Source: a virus. Taken from it: a stretch of DNA of 36,802 nucleotides. Below, in pieces: positions 13,190 to 19,379 of this stretch. Positions within the stretch are counted from its first letter, which is position 1, and every line of letters starts with the position of its first letter. The notes under the pieces were generated by a model. The model saw nothing but the letters and a program-made list of their open reading frames with translations, was not told the origin of the DNA and searched no databases. The stretch lies in IMG/VR virus record IMGVR_UViG_3300022833_000027, positions 1 to 36,802 of that record. One strand, 5' to 3'. The translations under genes and the position numbers were made by a program.

Positions 13190-13270
13190 GCATGTTTGAA
13201 CGCTTGCACGATACCCCGCCTCTCCGGCAAAAGCAAGGCCCGCTAGATCACTCTGGCGGGCCTTTGTTAT
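13190..13270 (+). ncRNA. Candidate short antisense/OOP-like RNA
   Basis: The predicted transcript runs from about 13190 to the T-rich end of a hairpin near 13270, about 80 bases. No credible protein is encoded: the ATG at 13192 would be leaderless and its frame runs on into the antisense of the HNH gene. The layout (short terminated RNA made against the direction of the adjacent replication gene) resembles lambda OOP RNA beside gene O. It is inferred from promoter and terminator only. Confidence 0.35.
13237..13262. terminator. Bidirectional rho-independent terminator
   Basis: ggcccgc (13237-13243) pairs with gcgggcc (13256-13262), 7 bp with a 12-base loop. TTTGTTAT follows on the plus strand and TTGCTTTT on the minus strand. 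It ends leftward transcription from the HNH gene and would end the rightward short RNA. Confidence 0.75.
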
Positions 13271-13836
13271 GCGTAGGCGCGCTGCCATTCTCTCTGACTA
13301 TTGAACTTGCCGCGATGTTCTACGCCATCCCAGACCATGCGCCACGCGCCCCACGTTGCCATTTTGCGCGGGTTTGGCATGACTGGAATGCGGGATCGGT
13401 CAACTGACACGAGGTCGCACAGTTCAGCCGTGCCTGAGAATATTCGACCAGAACCATCACGCAATACCGCGCACCCGTGGCTCATGATCTGGCGCACGTG
13501 ATCGGATGACACCTCTTTTTTACGCGCCCTAATGCGAAGCAGGCCCGAATGGATGAACGCATGGCAAGCATGGCAAAGCGGCACAATCTCGATCAGCGTT
13601 GCAGCGCCCTTGGCATAGTCAATCCTGAATATCTCGTGAGCCTCTAGCCACGCATGGAACAGCGCATCACGCTTGTGAACCCCGCACGCCGCGCAATGGA
13701 AGTCTGTGGACGCATATACCGCGCACCGTTTTTCGTCCCATGCGGCTTTTCCCATGATTGTTCTAGGGTTTAATCCATGAAGCGGCTTTGGAATGTTCGG
13801 CGCTGATAATAGATTCGGCCTAAAATTTTGTGTCAT
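13267..13836 (-). CDS. HNH endonuclease-like protein
   Basis: A 189-residue protein. Residues about 48-98 contain CAACGVHKRDALFHAWLEAHE, then EIVPLCHACHAFIHSGLL: paired CxxC motifs around a His-rich centre as in HNH nucleases. The C-terminal half (HGCAVLRDGSGRIFSG, WGAWRMVWDGVEHRGKF) is a separate domain of unknown role. It is the last gene before the terminator at 13237-13262. A 20-base gap separates it from the VRR-NUC gene. The HNH cysteines are clear; activity is not demonstrated. Confidence 0.75.
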   Translation of the reverse strand: MTQNFRPNLLSAPNIPKPLHGLNPRTIMGKAAWDEKRCAVYASTDFHCAACGVHKRDALFHAWLEAHEIFRIDYAKGAATLIEIVPLCHACHAFIHSGLLRIRARKKEVSSDHVRQIMSHGCAVLRDGSGRIFSGTAELCDLVSVDRSRIPVMPNPRKMATWGAWRMVWDGVEHRGKFNSQREWQRAYA

Positions 13837-13856
13837 ATTGGCCTCCCAACCATTTG

Positions 13857-14141
13857 TTATGCGGTGCCGTGTCTTACAGCCGTGGCGAATGCAACAGCCT
13901 CGTCGTTGTCGCGGATTACAATGGCATGGCCTGGCCAGTCCCGAAAGAACTCAACCTGTTTAGGCCGCATAGGTGCCTTGGGGCCGTCCTTAACTTCGAC
14001 AAGGTATGTCCTGCCGCCGTAGCCGACAACAGCGTCTAGCGGCAGGTCTAGGGGGTATACGCTCAGGCCGTGCGCCCGCAGGATTGCAAACACGCTTGCC
14101 TCGTTGGCATCGCGCTTGGCCTTCATTGGGGGGCGTCTCAT
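13857..14141 (-). CDS. VRR-NUC / PD-(D/E)XK nuclease-like protein
   Basis: A 94-residue protein with the compact phage VRR-NUC pattern: an N-terminal helix (NEASVFAILRAHGLSVYPL), DAVVGYGGRTYLVEVKDG with the catalytic D..ExK residues (about Asp36, Glu49, Lys51), and KQVEFFRDWPGHAIVI. Such proteins cut branched DNA or serve as Holliday-junction nucleases. Length is normal for stand-alone phage forms. Start overlaps the upstream stop as ATGA. It belongs to the first early transcription unit. Confidence 0.82.
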   Translation of the reverse strand: MRRPPMKAKRDANEASVFAILRAHGLSVYPLDLPLDAVVGYGGRTYLVEVKDGPKAPMRPKQVEFFRDWPGHAIVIRDNDEAVAFATAVRHGTA

Positions 14142-14344
14142 GCCCCGCCCCCGATCACGTCGAACACGTCTGCTGCGGTATCCGCCGGCGGGACTTGGTA
14201 CGTTGTCATTTGATCAGATCGCCAGGCAATGCCGTCTAGCGTGCGGTCGTTGCGGCTGACAACCGACACAGTGGCCGCGCGGCTGCGGGCAACTGGCGCA
14301 GGCGGGATTGCGAACGGGGCGGGGCGTAGAGTTGCGGGGGTCAT
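14138..14344 (-). CDS. Small hypothetical protein, 68 aa
   Basis: A 68-residue protein starting MTPATLRPAPFAIPPAPVARS, Pro/Ala-rich at first, then AATVSVVSRNDRTLDGIAW and an acidic end (DTAADVFDVIGGGA). Linked to both neighbours by ATGA overlaps. No family recognised. The Pro/Ala-rich start may be unstructured. Support is coupling and continuity of the operon. Confidence 0.55.
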   Translation of the reverse strand: MTPATLRPAPFAIPPAPVARSRAATVSVVSRNDRTLDGIAWRSDQMTTYQVPPADTAADVFDVIGGGA

Positions 14345-14601
14345 AGCGTTGTTTCCTTGTGTCGGCCTTGCGCGCTGCGAAGTAGTTCGCCGTCCACGCG
14401 CCCCGCAAGAAACGATTCGCGGACGAAATCCGGATCCATGCCCGCAAGATTGCAGACGGTGTGGAAGTCTTTACCGGTTTTAGTCATCCATTTGATAGAC
14501 GCTTTTTTGGCTCGAGAGTTTTCGAGTGTGTCGCCGGTAAACGTGGCGTCGATCATTGCTTGCATCAGAACGTGCTGCCATAGTTTGTTTTCCGGGGTCA
14601 T
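14341..14601 (-). CDS. Conserved-looking hypothetical phage protein, 86 aa
   Basis: An 86-residue protein starting MTPENKLWQHVLMQAMIDAT. The layout (KLWQHVL, then a basic helix, then FHTVCNLAGMDPDFVRESF) is one I associate with uncharacterised phage and prophage proteins having a C-terminal HTH-like stretch (TVCNLAGMDPDFVRE). It may bind DNA, but no function is known to me. Starts at an ATG that overlaps the ribbon-helix-helix gene's stop. Confidence 0.65.
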   Translation of the reverse strand: MTPENKLWQHVLMQAMIDATFTGDTLENSRAKKASIKWMTKTGKDFHTVCNLAGMDPDFVRESFLAGRVDGELLRSAQGRHKETTL

Positions 14602-14753
14602 TGCGGCTCCTTTAGCGCATAGCGCTTTGCCAGTTTCTCGATGGCTTCCCGCACGATTGCGGAAATGTCCTTGTCTGTAGCCTCGGCAAGGCGGCGCGCC
14701 TGCTCGTGCTGCTCGGGTGTGACCCGTACTTGAATATATGATGTTTTTCTCAT
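14598..14753 (-). CDS. Ribbon-helix-helix (CopG/Arc-type) regulator
   Basis: A 51-residue protein. SYIQVRVTPEQHEQARRLAE followed by TDKDISAIVREAIEKLAK is the ribbon-helix-helix layout: one DNA-reading strand and two helices, working as a dimer. It is the first gene of the leftward early operon and faces the rightward operon across an 86-base intergenic region with an inverted repeat. It is therefore the best candidate for a local repressor or switch protein. There is no strong Shine-Dalgarno, so weak translation or a leaderless start is possible. Too short for many gene callers. Confidence 0.8.
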   Translation of the reverse strand: MRKTSYIQVRVTPEQHEQARRLAEATDKDISAIVREAIEKLAKRYALKEPQ

Positions 14754-14770
14754 GTCGTCACATTGTCATA

Positions 14771-14808
14771 ACATTTGTATTGACGCAAGCGCTTTGACGT
14801 GCAAATGT
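14771..14808. promoter_or_regulatory. Divergent control region with inverted repeat
   Basis: acatttg (14771-14777) pairs with caaatgt (14802-14808); a palindrome aagcgctt (14787-14794) lies close to the centre. TTGACG occurs at 14780 and 14794 as plus-strand -35 candidates, although the matching -10 sequences are weak. The region separates the ribbon-helix-helix gene from the plus operon and probably holds promoters for both plus operators. Confidence 0.45.
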
Positions 14809-14839
14809 CAGGACAGAACAAATTAACCGGAGAGAGCCA

Positions 14840-14959
14840 ATGAACCGCAAAGAATACAACGCCGAAGTTTACGCCGCTGTCATAGATGGCGCTTTATGTA
14901 TCATGGGCTGCATCGTTGTGTTTGCGCTTGCCATAGCCGCCGCCGTGGTGCTGCTATGA
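14840..14959 (+). CDS. Small single-span membrane protein
   Basis: A 39-residue protein starting MNRKEYNAEVYAAVIDGA. Residues about 17-39 (LCIMGCIVVFALAIAAAVVLL) form one hydrophobic span reaching the C-terminus, with a charged N-terminal part. GGAGAGAG precedes the ATG, and its stop overlaps the Lar-like start as ATGA. Function unknown; it opens the only rightward operon. Confidence 0.65.
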   Translation: MNRKEYNAEVYAAVIDGALCIMGCIVVFALAIAAAVVLL

Positions 14960-15390
14960 CCGATAAGATTGAACTTCTGCCATGCCCGTTCTGCGGTGGT
15001 GATGCGGCAATACGAGATGATAAGTATGGTCTGGAAGGGGTTTTTTACGGGTGCAATACGTTGGGATGTGATGGTAGCTCCCTATGGGAGGCCAGTGGTG
15101 CAGAAGCTATAGCCGCATGGAATACCCGGGCCGATAGCGCCGAGGTCATCTCCCTGCGCGCCGAAGTTGCTAAATGCCACGCCAATATCAACCTTAAAGC
15201 CGACTTCATCGACGCAACGATAAATCAGGCTGCTGCAGATAATGAACGGATCGACGCCCTGCAGGAAGCGGCGGATTCGATGGCGGAACTGATTGAGCCA
15301 TATGTTGGCTGCGTCGTCGCAACCGAAGGCGGGAACTCATACGCACTTTGCGCCGCCCTAGCCGCATACCGCGCCACAGGTGCCGCATGA
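14956..15390 (+). CDS. Lar-family (restriction alleviation-like) protein
   Basis: A 144-residue protein. The first 55 residues match the Lar zinc-finger type: LLPCPFCGGDAAIRDD, FYGCNTLGCDGSS, WEASGAEAIAAWNTRA, with CxxC and CxxxxC pairs. Rac Lar eases EcoKI restriction by favouring modification; many phage relatives are untested. The second half is a long coiled-coil-like region (SLRAEVAKCHANINLKADF) ending AALAAYRATGAA, a tail similar to the gene at 2941-3366. With the Mom-like gene it suggests two anti-restriction layers, but that is inference. Confidence 0.8.
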   Translation: MTDKIELLPCPFCGGDAAIRDDKYGLEGVFYGCNTLGCDGSSLWEASGAEAIAAWNTRADSAEVISLRAEVAKCHANINLKADFIDATINQAAADNERIDALQEAADSMAELIEPYVGCVVATEGGNSYALCAALAAYRATGAA

Positions 15391-15611
15391 ACGCCCGCAG
15401 CGCCCCGCTAGGCCCGCCCGACGTTGAGGCGTGGTGGGAAAACCGGCATCACAGCGTTGCTGATATGTTTGGCGATGCGCCCATAGAAACGCAGGCGCAG
15501 CTTGATAGCCGCCTTTCCGCAATGCAACGCACCCCCGGCGATGACTGGTGGCTGAAAGGCTGGGCTAACCCGCTGGAATACGGCCGCAACGGGCGCGGCT
15601 GGGGCGATTAA
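15387..15611 (+). CDS. Small hypothetical protein, 74 aa
   Basis: A 74-residue protein starting MNARSAPLGPPDVEAWWENRHHS, rich in Trp and Gly, ending NPLEYGRNGRGWGD. Its ATG overlaps the Lar-like stop as ATGA. No family recognised. The middle (IETQAQLDSRLSAMQRTPGDDWW) is probably helical. Real by coupling and operon position. Confidence 0.6.
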   Translation: MNARSAPLGPPDVEAWWENRHHSVADMFGDAPIETQAQLDSRLSAMQRTPGDDWWLKGWANPLEYGRNGRGWGD

Positions 15612-15633
15612 TTTAACAATGGAGTATGACAAA

Positions 15634-15852
15634 ATGCAACACGCACTACAAACCGACTTAAACCACGAACTAAACGCCCGCATTGAGGAATGGATTGCCG
15701 ACAACCCCGATGCGACGGTGGCCACGGTTGAATACGCGATTATCGACGCTGGCAATGACTTTGCCGCCCGTGTGTCGATCGCCCGCGATGAGGCTGACGA
15801 ACTCGGAGACTGGCTGTTTGAACAACATCGCGACCAGAAGTTGACGACATGA
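15634..15852 (+). CDS. Small acidic helical protein
   Basis: A 72-residue acidic, mostly helical protein starting MQHALQTDLNHELNARIEEW. The ATG at 15634 is about 10 bases after GGAG; an in-frame ATG at 15619 lacks a ribosome site. Its stop overlaps the next ATG as ATGA. No family recognised. The negative charge (EADELGDWLFEQ) would suit a protein-binding or DNA-mimic role, but there is no direct sign of either. Confidence 0.6.
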   Translation: MQHALQTDLNHELNARIEEWIADNPDATVATVEYAIIDAGNDFAARVSIARDEADELGDWLFEQHRDQKLTT

Positions 15853-16052
15853 ACTTGTTTCCGCCGGGATATGAAAGACACCAGCGCACCGCGCCTGATG
15901 AACTTGCCCGCTTTGCTGAGTTGCGCACGGGCAAAATGGCAGATCCTACCCCGCCGCCTGTGTCGCTCGGCAGGGCGTTACTGACATACGCCTGCGCCGC
16001 CGCTATTGTGCTGGCAATCATTGCGCTGATTGACCTCGCCGCACGCCACTAG
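15849..16052 (+). CDS. Small membrane-anchored protein
   Basis: A 67-residue protein. A soluble part with HQRTAPDELARFAELRTG is followed by a C-terminal hydrophobic span (about 45-63, LTYACAAAIVLAIIALIDLA) and a short tail AARH. A tail-anchored membrane protein of unknown role. It is the last gene of the rightward operon; the bidirectional terminator follows 28 bases later. Confidence 0.6.
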   Translation: MNLFPPGYERHQRTAPDELARFAELRTGKMADPTPPPVSLGRALLTYACAAAIVLAIIALIDLAARH

Positions 16053-16080
16053 CACAATCGGCCGCAGCACAAACTAAAAA

Positions 16081-16108
16081 CCCCGCCGCCCAGTTAAGGA
16101 CGACGGGG
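16081..16108. terminator. Bidirectional terminator between convergent operons
   Basis: ccccgccg (16081-16088) pairs with cgacgggg (16101-16108) with one mismatch; ATTTTTG follows on the plus strand and GTTTTTAG on the minus strand. It ends the rightward operon and the long leftward late transcript. Confidence 0.8.
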
Positions 16109-16135
16109 CATTTTTGGGCCTGCGGTAAGCAAGGT

Positions 16136-16336
16136 TTATTGTCGGAGTGCGGCGGCGTCAAAAGTGGCGATAAGTATTCGCCCGGTGCGGCGCATGTCCG
16201 ACACGTTTTCACTGCCAAGGCTGGCCGCGTGTTTTGTCATCAGCGGTTCAAGAACCGTTGTCATCGCGCTGTCGTTTGCCACGACTCCGCAAGAACTCAA
16301 GATCGCCGCTGCCGTCAGGATTGCCAGTGTCCGCAT
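16136..16336 (-). CDS. Outer-membrane lipoprotein, probable o-spanin
   Basis: A 66-residue protein with a lipoprotein signal: MRTLAILTAAAILSSC, lipobox LSSC, Cys16 as the lipidated residue. The mature part is short (GVVANDSAMTTVLEPL, then a helix). The 5' half overlaps the 3' end of the inner-membrane spanin candidate in a different frame, the Rz/Rz1 arrangement. o-spanins fuse the outer membrane to the inner membrane at the end of lysis. Start at 16336 has GAAAGG in front. Last gene of the late unit. Confidence 0.6.
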   Translation of the reverse strand: MRTLAILTAAAILSSCGVVANDSAMTTVLEPLMTKHAASLGSENVSDMRRTGRILIATFDAAALRQ

Positions 16337-16463
16337 TGGTCGCCCTTTCAATGGTATCTGCGCGGGATTGCGCCTCTTTGGCTGTCTTGCTGGATCTGCC
16401 GGTTATATACGCCGCAAAGATGCCCAGCAAAGACACAACGCAGCCGACGATAAAGGCGGTCAC
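16248..16463 (-). CDS. Inner-membrane protein, probable i-spanin (Rz-like)
   Basis: A 71-residue protein starting at a GTG that overlaps the holin's stop as GTGA. The N-terminal span (TAFIVGCVVSLLGIFAAYI) is followed by a basic, helical periplasmic part (SSKTAKEAQSRADTIERAT) ending DLEFLRSRGKRQRDDNGS. That is the layout of small phage i-spanins. It overlaps the lipoprotein gene by about 90 bases. Identification rests on topology and context. Confidence 0.6.
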   Translation of the reverse strand: MTAFIVGCVVSLLGIFAAYITGRSSKTAKEAQSRADTIERATNADTGNPDGSGDLEFLRSRGKRQRDDNGS

Positions 16464-16657
16464 GTTGCGCCTCCGCGCAGCTTCGCATAGCGGGACGACG
16501 CGAACGCAATGCCAGCCGCCGCCAAGCCGCCGATCACGTCAATCAAGGTATCAACGTTGAGCGTTATTACGTGGGACGCGGGGTCATAGGTGCCGCCAAG
16601 CCATGCCGCGACAGGCACGGCGGCGATATAGACGAGCATTCGGATTGCTAAAAACAT
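16460..16657 (-). CDS. Holin-like protein with two membrane spans
   Basis: A 65-residue protein with spans at about 5-20 (IRMLVYIAAVPVAAWLG) and 38-55 (LIDVIGGLAAAGIAFASS) and a basic tail. Size, topology and position between endolysin and spanin genes fit a class II holin, which opens the inner membrane at a set time. The stop overlaps the i-spanin start. A gap of 11 bases separates it from the endolysin gene. Confidence 0.72.
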   Translation of the reverse strand: MFLAIRMLVYIAAVPVAAWLGGTYDPASHVITLNVDTLIDVIGGLAAAGIAFASSRYAKLRGGAT

Positions 16658-16668
16658 GGACTATCCTT

Positions 16669-17301
16669 TCATGTTGCGGGATCGTATTCGTTCAGCAGCA
16701 GGCGCAGAGCGGCCACACAGGCGGCAAGTCTTTCCTCAGCCGCTAGTTCCGCCGCGTCAACGGGATGCACGTCAGGGCCGCGCGTCACCGCCGCTGTGGC
16801 GTCCATTAGCGCAGCGGCGCGCACGTCAGAAACGCGACGGGTCCAGCCCTTGCTAAATGTTGACCACGTGGACAAGCGGCGAAGAAATGTCATGCGGTCA
16901 TTGCACAGTTGATTGACGATCCAAGCCGCATCCATCGCGCGAACCTTGGCCAGTGTAATTGGCCCGATCTTGCCGTCGGGTGCAGCACCGACAATTTCTT
17001 GCAGATAAGTTGCCGATCGAAACGGCCCGCTGTTGACGGCAAAGTCAAACGCAGCGTGGTCAACACCGTCCGGCAGGTCGTCAGCTTTCACGGCGTCCCA
17101 ATACTGCGCTTTGTAAACCGCAACCGCCTGTGCTTCGGTCAGCGCCTTTAGGTCTGCAACCGTGGCTTTGGCGTTGATAAAATTCCGGTAGGTGCCGATT
17201 GTAATGCCGCGATTAGTTGCCCCGCCGGGGTCGCGCGGATCATTTACATAACCGCCTTCATGGTGTAAGGTGCGGGGAATGCAGATTTCAGCGCGCGTCA
17301 T
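16669..17301 (-). CDS. Endolysin, glycoside hydrolase family 108 muramidase
   Basis: A 210-residue protein with the GH108 signature HHEGGYVNDPRDPGGATNRG; Glu15 is the expected catalytic acid. PDGKIGPITLAKV then starts the C-terminal substrate-binding (PG_binding_3-like) part. It cleaves the sugar backbone of peptidoglycan. No signal peptide at this start. GAGG precedes the ATG at 17301. The frame stays open for another 64 codons to an ATG at 17493 overlapping the upstream stop, and the extra peptide (CFRDADQSLCARAYSRR, then FGPAHCERSW) looks protein-like rather than random. Confidence 0.9.
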   Translation of the reverse strand: MTRAEICIPRTLHHEGGYVNDPRDPGGATNRGITIGTYRNFINAKATVADLKALTEAQAVAVYKAQYWDAVKADDLPDGVDHAAFDFAVNSGPFRSATYLQEIVGAAPDGKIGPITLAKVRAMDAAWIVNQLCNDRMTFLRRLSTWSTFSKGWTRRVSDVRAAALMDATAAVTRGPDVHPVDAAELAAEERLAACVAALRLLLNEYDPAT

Positions 17302-17489
17302 GGCTTGCGTCCTCTTTAATGTGATGTAATAAAACCGCCAAGAGCGTTCACAGTGCGCAGGACCAAACAGCGAAACCCAAGCGGACCAGAACAGCGACGA
17401 ATGGCGGCGCGAGTAGGCGCGGGCGCATAGCGATTGGTCCGCGTCACGAAAGCAAAGGCGATGTATCCTGCGCGATACAGTCGGGCGTG

Positions 17490-18605
17490 TCATACCCCGA
17501 TGCGGGCGCGGCTAACCTCGCCTGCATCATGGTCCAGCACGATGCTGACTAATGCACGAGACGCGCTGTAGGCGTGAGAGTATGCGTGAACATCTTTGGG
17601 AATGATCGTGCCGACACTTTCAAATGTCATCCCTCCGACCTCTTTTTTAGTGGCATGATGCACATGCCCAGACAACGCCAGCCTGTGACTTGTGCGGCCC
17701 CATAGCTCCGGCCACTCAGCTGCGGCGAATGTTACCAGACGTTCAGGTTTGGCCCGGTCGCCGTGGTGCAACAGCACCATGTTCCGGCCAAACTCGTAGC
17801 AATAGAACTCGCCCGCGCTGGTGATGACTTCCACCCCCGGCGTGTCGCGGTAGTGTTCGGCCAGTGCCAAGGTGACGGCGTGGTGGGCTGTGATGTCGTG
17901 ATTGCCCCGGCACCCGCGATAGATCACTAGCGGATACTTGGCCCGCAGCGCGTCGATCGCCCATCGCATAGCGGCAACGGCGCGGCGCAGGATCATGAAA
18001 TAGCGCGTGTCCGCGTCTAGCTGGTGGCCTGACTGTGGCGTAACGTTGCGCTGGTCGTCAGTGTGCGTAAGATCTCCTAGCTGCGCGAGCACGGCAACAC
18101 CGGCGGCGGGCGTAACGCTGACCAGCCGACCGAACGTTGCAGAAAACACAACCCCGGCTTTCTTGCTGTCCCAATCAACGCCCGTTTCCTCTTCGTCCGC
18201 CAGCATCCCCATGTGCAAGTCAGCGACCGGGAATATTGCGCACAACTCTTTTGCCGCCGCAGGGGCAATGATTGTTGCAGCAGGGGCGCAATCTTCCAGC
18301 CCATCCTTGAGCGCTGACACGATGTCGCCCGGGTCGCGTGCATCATCCGGCGCACGCCAATACACGCTGTCGCTGGTGCCGTCTGCGTTCTTGACCTTGC
18401 GCCAGCCAGCCTTTGCAATGCCAACGTCTAGGCCGCTGTGCAGGATCGCCTCGCGCTGCCCTTTCGGCGCTTCCTGCCACCTTGCCGCGCGCTCTAGGCG
18501 ACTGCGCAGGCTCTTGCCGTCAATCCCCAGCGCCCTTGCCGCTGCCCGTTGCGATCCATGTTCTGCCACGGCGTCTATGGCCGCTTGCTGTTCTGCGGTC
18601 AGCAT
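17490..18605 (-). CDS. Metallophosphoesterase with N-terminal HTH
   Basis: A 371-residue protein. Residues about 4-38 (GSQRAAARALGIDGKSLRSRL) form a helix-turn-helix. The calcineurin-type catalytic motifs follow in order: DLHMG (129-133), GDLTH (177-181), GNHD (234-237), HHGD (280-283), GHVHH (313-317). It should bind two metal ions and hydrolyse phosphoesters, perhaps nucleic acids or nucleotides. Such HTH-phosphoesterase proteins occur in phage late regions with unknown role. It sits between tail and lysis genes. Confidence 0.88.
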   Translation of the reverse strand: MLTAEQQAAIDAVAEHGSQRAAARALGIDGKSLRSRLERAARWQEAPKGQREAILHSGLDVGIAKAGWRKVKNADGTSDSVYWRAPDDARDPGDIVSALKDGLEDCAPAATIIAPAAAKELCAIFPVADLHMGMLADEEETGVDWDSKKAGVVFSATFGRLVSVTPAAGVAVLAQLGDLTHTDDQRNVTPQSGHQLDADTRYFMILRRAVAAMRWAIDALRAKYPLVIYRGCRGNHDITAHHAVTLALAEHYRDTPGVEVITSAGEFYCYEFGRNMVLLHHGDRAKPERLVTFAAAEWPELWGRTSHRLALSGHVHHATKKEVGGMTFESVGTIIPKDVHAYSHAYSASRALVSIVLDHDAGEVSRARIGV

Positions 18606-18820
18606 GACGTTTCCCCCGCTTTGAGCCGGGAAACAGCCGCGCCGATGATGCCGTATAGCGTCAGCAGGTCAGGGATACGCTCCCCCGCGATCTGCGTTTG
18701 GCCAAGGAACAGCGCAAGGCATAGGCTGTGCAGTTGCAACGGGTCGTCTGTCTCAAGTATGCAAATGCCGTCATTGTAAACCGCAAGCCCGCGCGTGTCC
18801 GTGGCTTCGTAGTGAATCAT
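18599..18820 (-). CDS. Small hypothetical protein, 73 aa
   Basis: A 73-residue protein starting MIHYEATDTRGLAVYNDGICI, probably beta strands, then a helical part (DPLQLHSLCLALFLGQTQ) and a C-terminal helix. Its end overlaps the metallophosphoesterase start. No family recognised; it may act with that enzyme because the two are coupled. Confidence 0.6.
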   Translation of the reverse strand: MIHYEATDTRGLAVYNDGICILETDDPLQLHSLCLALFLGQTQIAGERIPDLLTLYGIIGAAVSRLKAGETSC

Positions 18821-19101
18821 CCGTCAACCCCCGGCTTTTTTGCTGCGATGATGTTGCCAGCGTTGCCAGCAGAAACGACGCACGTCTGCCCGCCTGGTGC
18901 CGTCATCAGCGCCGTAAATGTACCGCCGGGGCTGAACCAAAGCTCTAGCATGTTGCCGCCCTGATCTAGCCCGACAAACCGCTGTTGTTCTCGGAACTGA
19001 TTGGCTAGAAACTTTGCCATTTCATCATGTGGCAAGCATGGCGCAATGGCAAATGCCGGGAACCCAAACGCAATAAACGCAACGGAAAGGAATAGTCGCA
19101 T
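18817..19101 (-). CDS. Exported small hypothetical protein
   Basis: A 94-residue protein with an N-terminal signal peptide (MRLFLSVAFIAFGFPAFA). The mature part begins IAPCLPHDEMAKFLANQF and contains ELWFSPGGTFTALMTAPGGQTCVV. Two cysteines (in APCLP and QTCVV) could form a disulfide in the periplasm. Start at 19101 has GAAAGG in front; the frame is open further upstream without support. Function unknown; an envelope-related late role is plausible. Confidence 0.65.
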   Translation of the reverse strand: MRLFLSVAFIAFGFPAFAIAPCLPHDEMAKFLANQFREQQRFVGLDQGGNMLELWFSPGGTFTALMTAPGGQTCVVSAGNAGNIIAAKKPGVDG

Positions 19102-19103
19102 AT

Positions 19104-19379
19104 CTAAGCACCTTTCATCTTTGCAAACGCGAACGCAATGCCAGCAGAAACAACTATCCAAAACACCCGTTCAACAAATCTTAGAGTTTGCCCGTTGCTA
19201 CCCGCCTGCGTTTCTATTGCCAGCAGCCGCGCGCCCTGTGCCGATCGGTCTTTGTCGATTGCGTCCAGCCGGTTAAACAAAGTAACCATTCGTTCCTCAA
19301 CCCGCGCAAGTGCGACAATAGCTTCGCCCATCTGGTCCAGCTTGGCTTCTATGCGCGCGAGTCTAGCATCTTCAGACAT
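19104..19379 (-). CDS. Coiled-coil protein with C-terminal membrane anchor
   Basis: A 91-residue protein. About residues 1-60 are heptad-like (RLARIEAKLDQMGEAIVALARVEERMVTLFNRLDAI). A hydrophobic segment (FVERVFWIVVSAGIAFAFA) lies near the C-terminus. Proteins of this type are found in phage lysis regions and are sometimes called holin-like or DUF7201-like; the function is not known. Start overlaps the upstream stop as TAATG. Confidence 0.65.
   Translation of the reverse strand: MSEDARLARIEAKLDQMGEAIVALARVEERMVTLFNRLDAIDKDRSAQGARLLAIETQAGSNGQTLRFVERVFWIVVSAGIAFAFAKMKGA

Noticed and set aside
13192-13407. Plus-strand 71-codon frame after the 13155 promoter-like site
   Set aside because: It would be leaderless, crosses a strong terminator and runs antisense into the HNH gene. 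Treated as part of a possible RNA instead.
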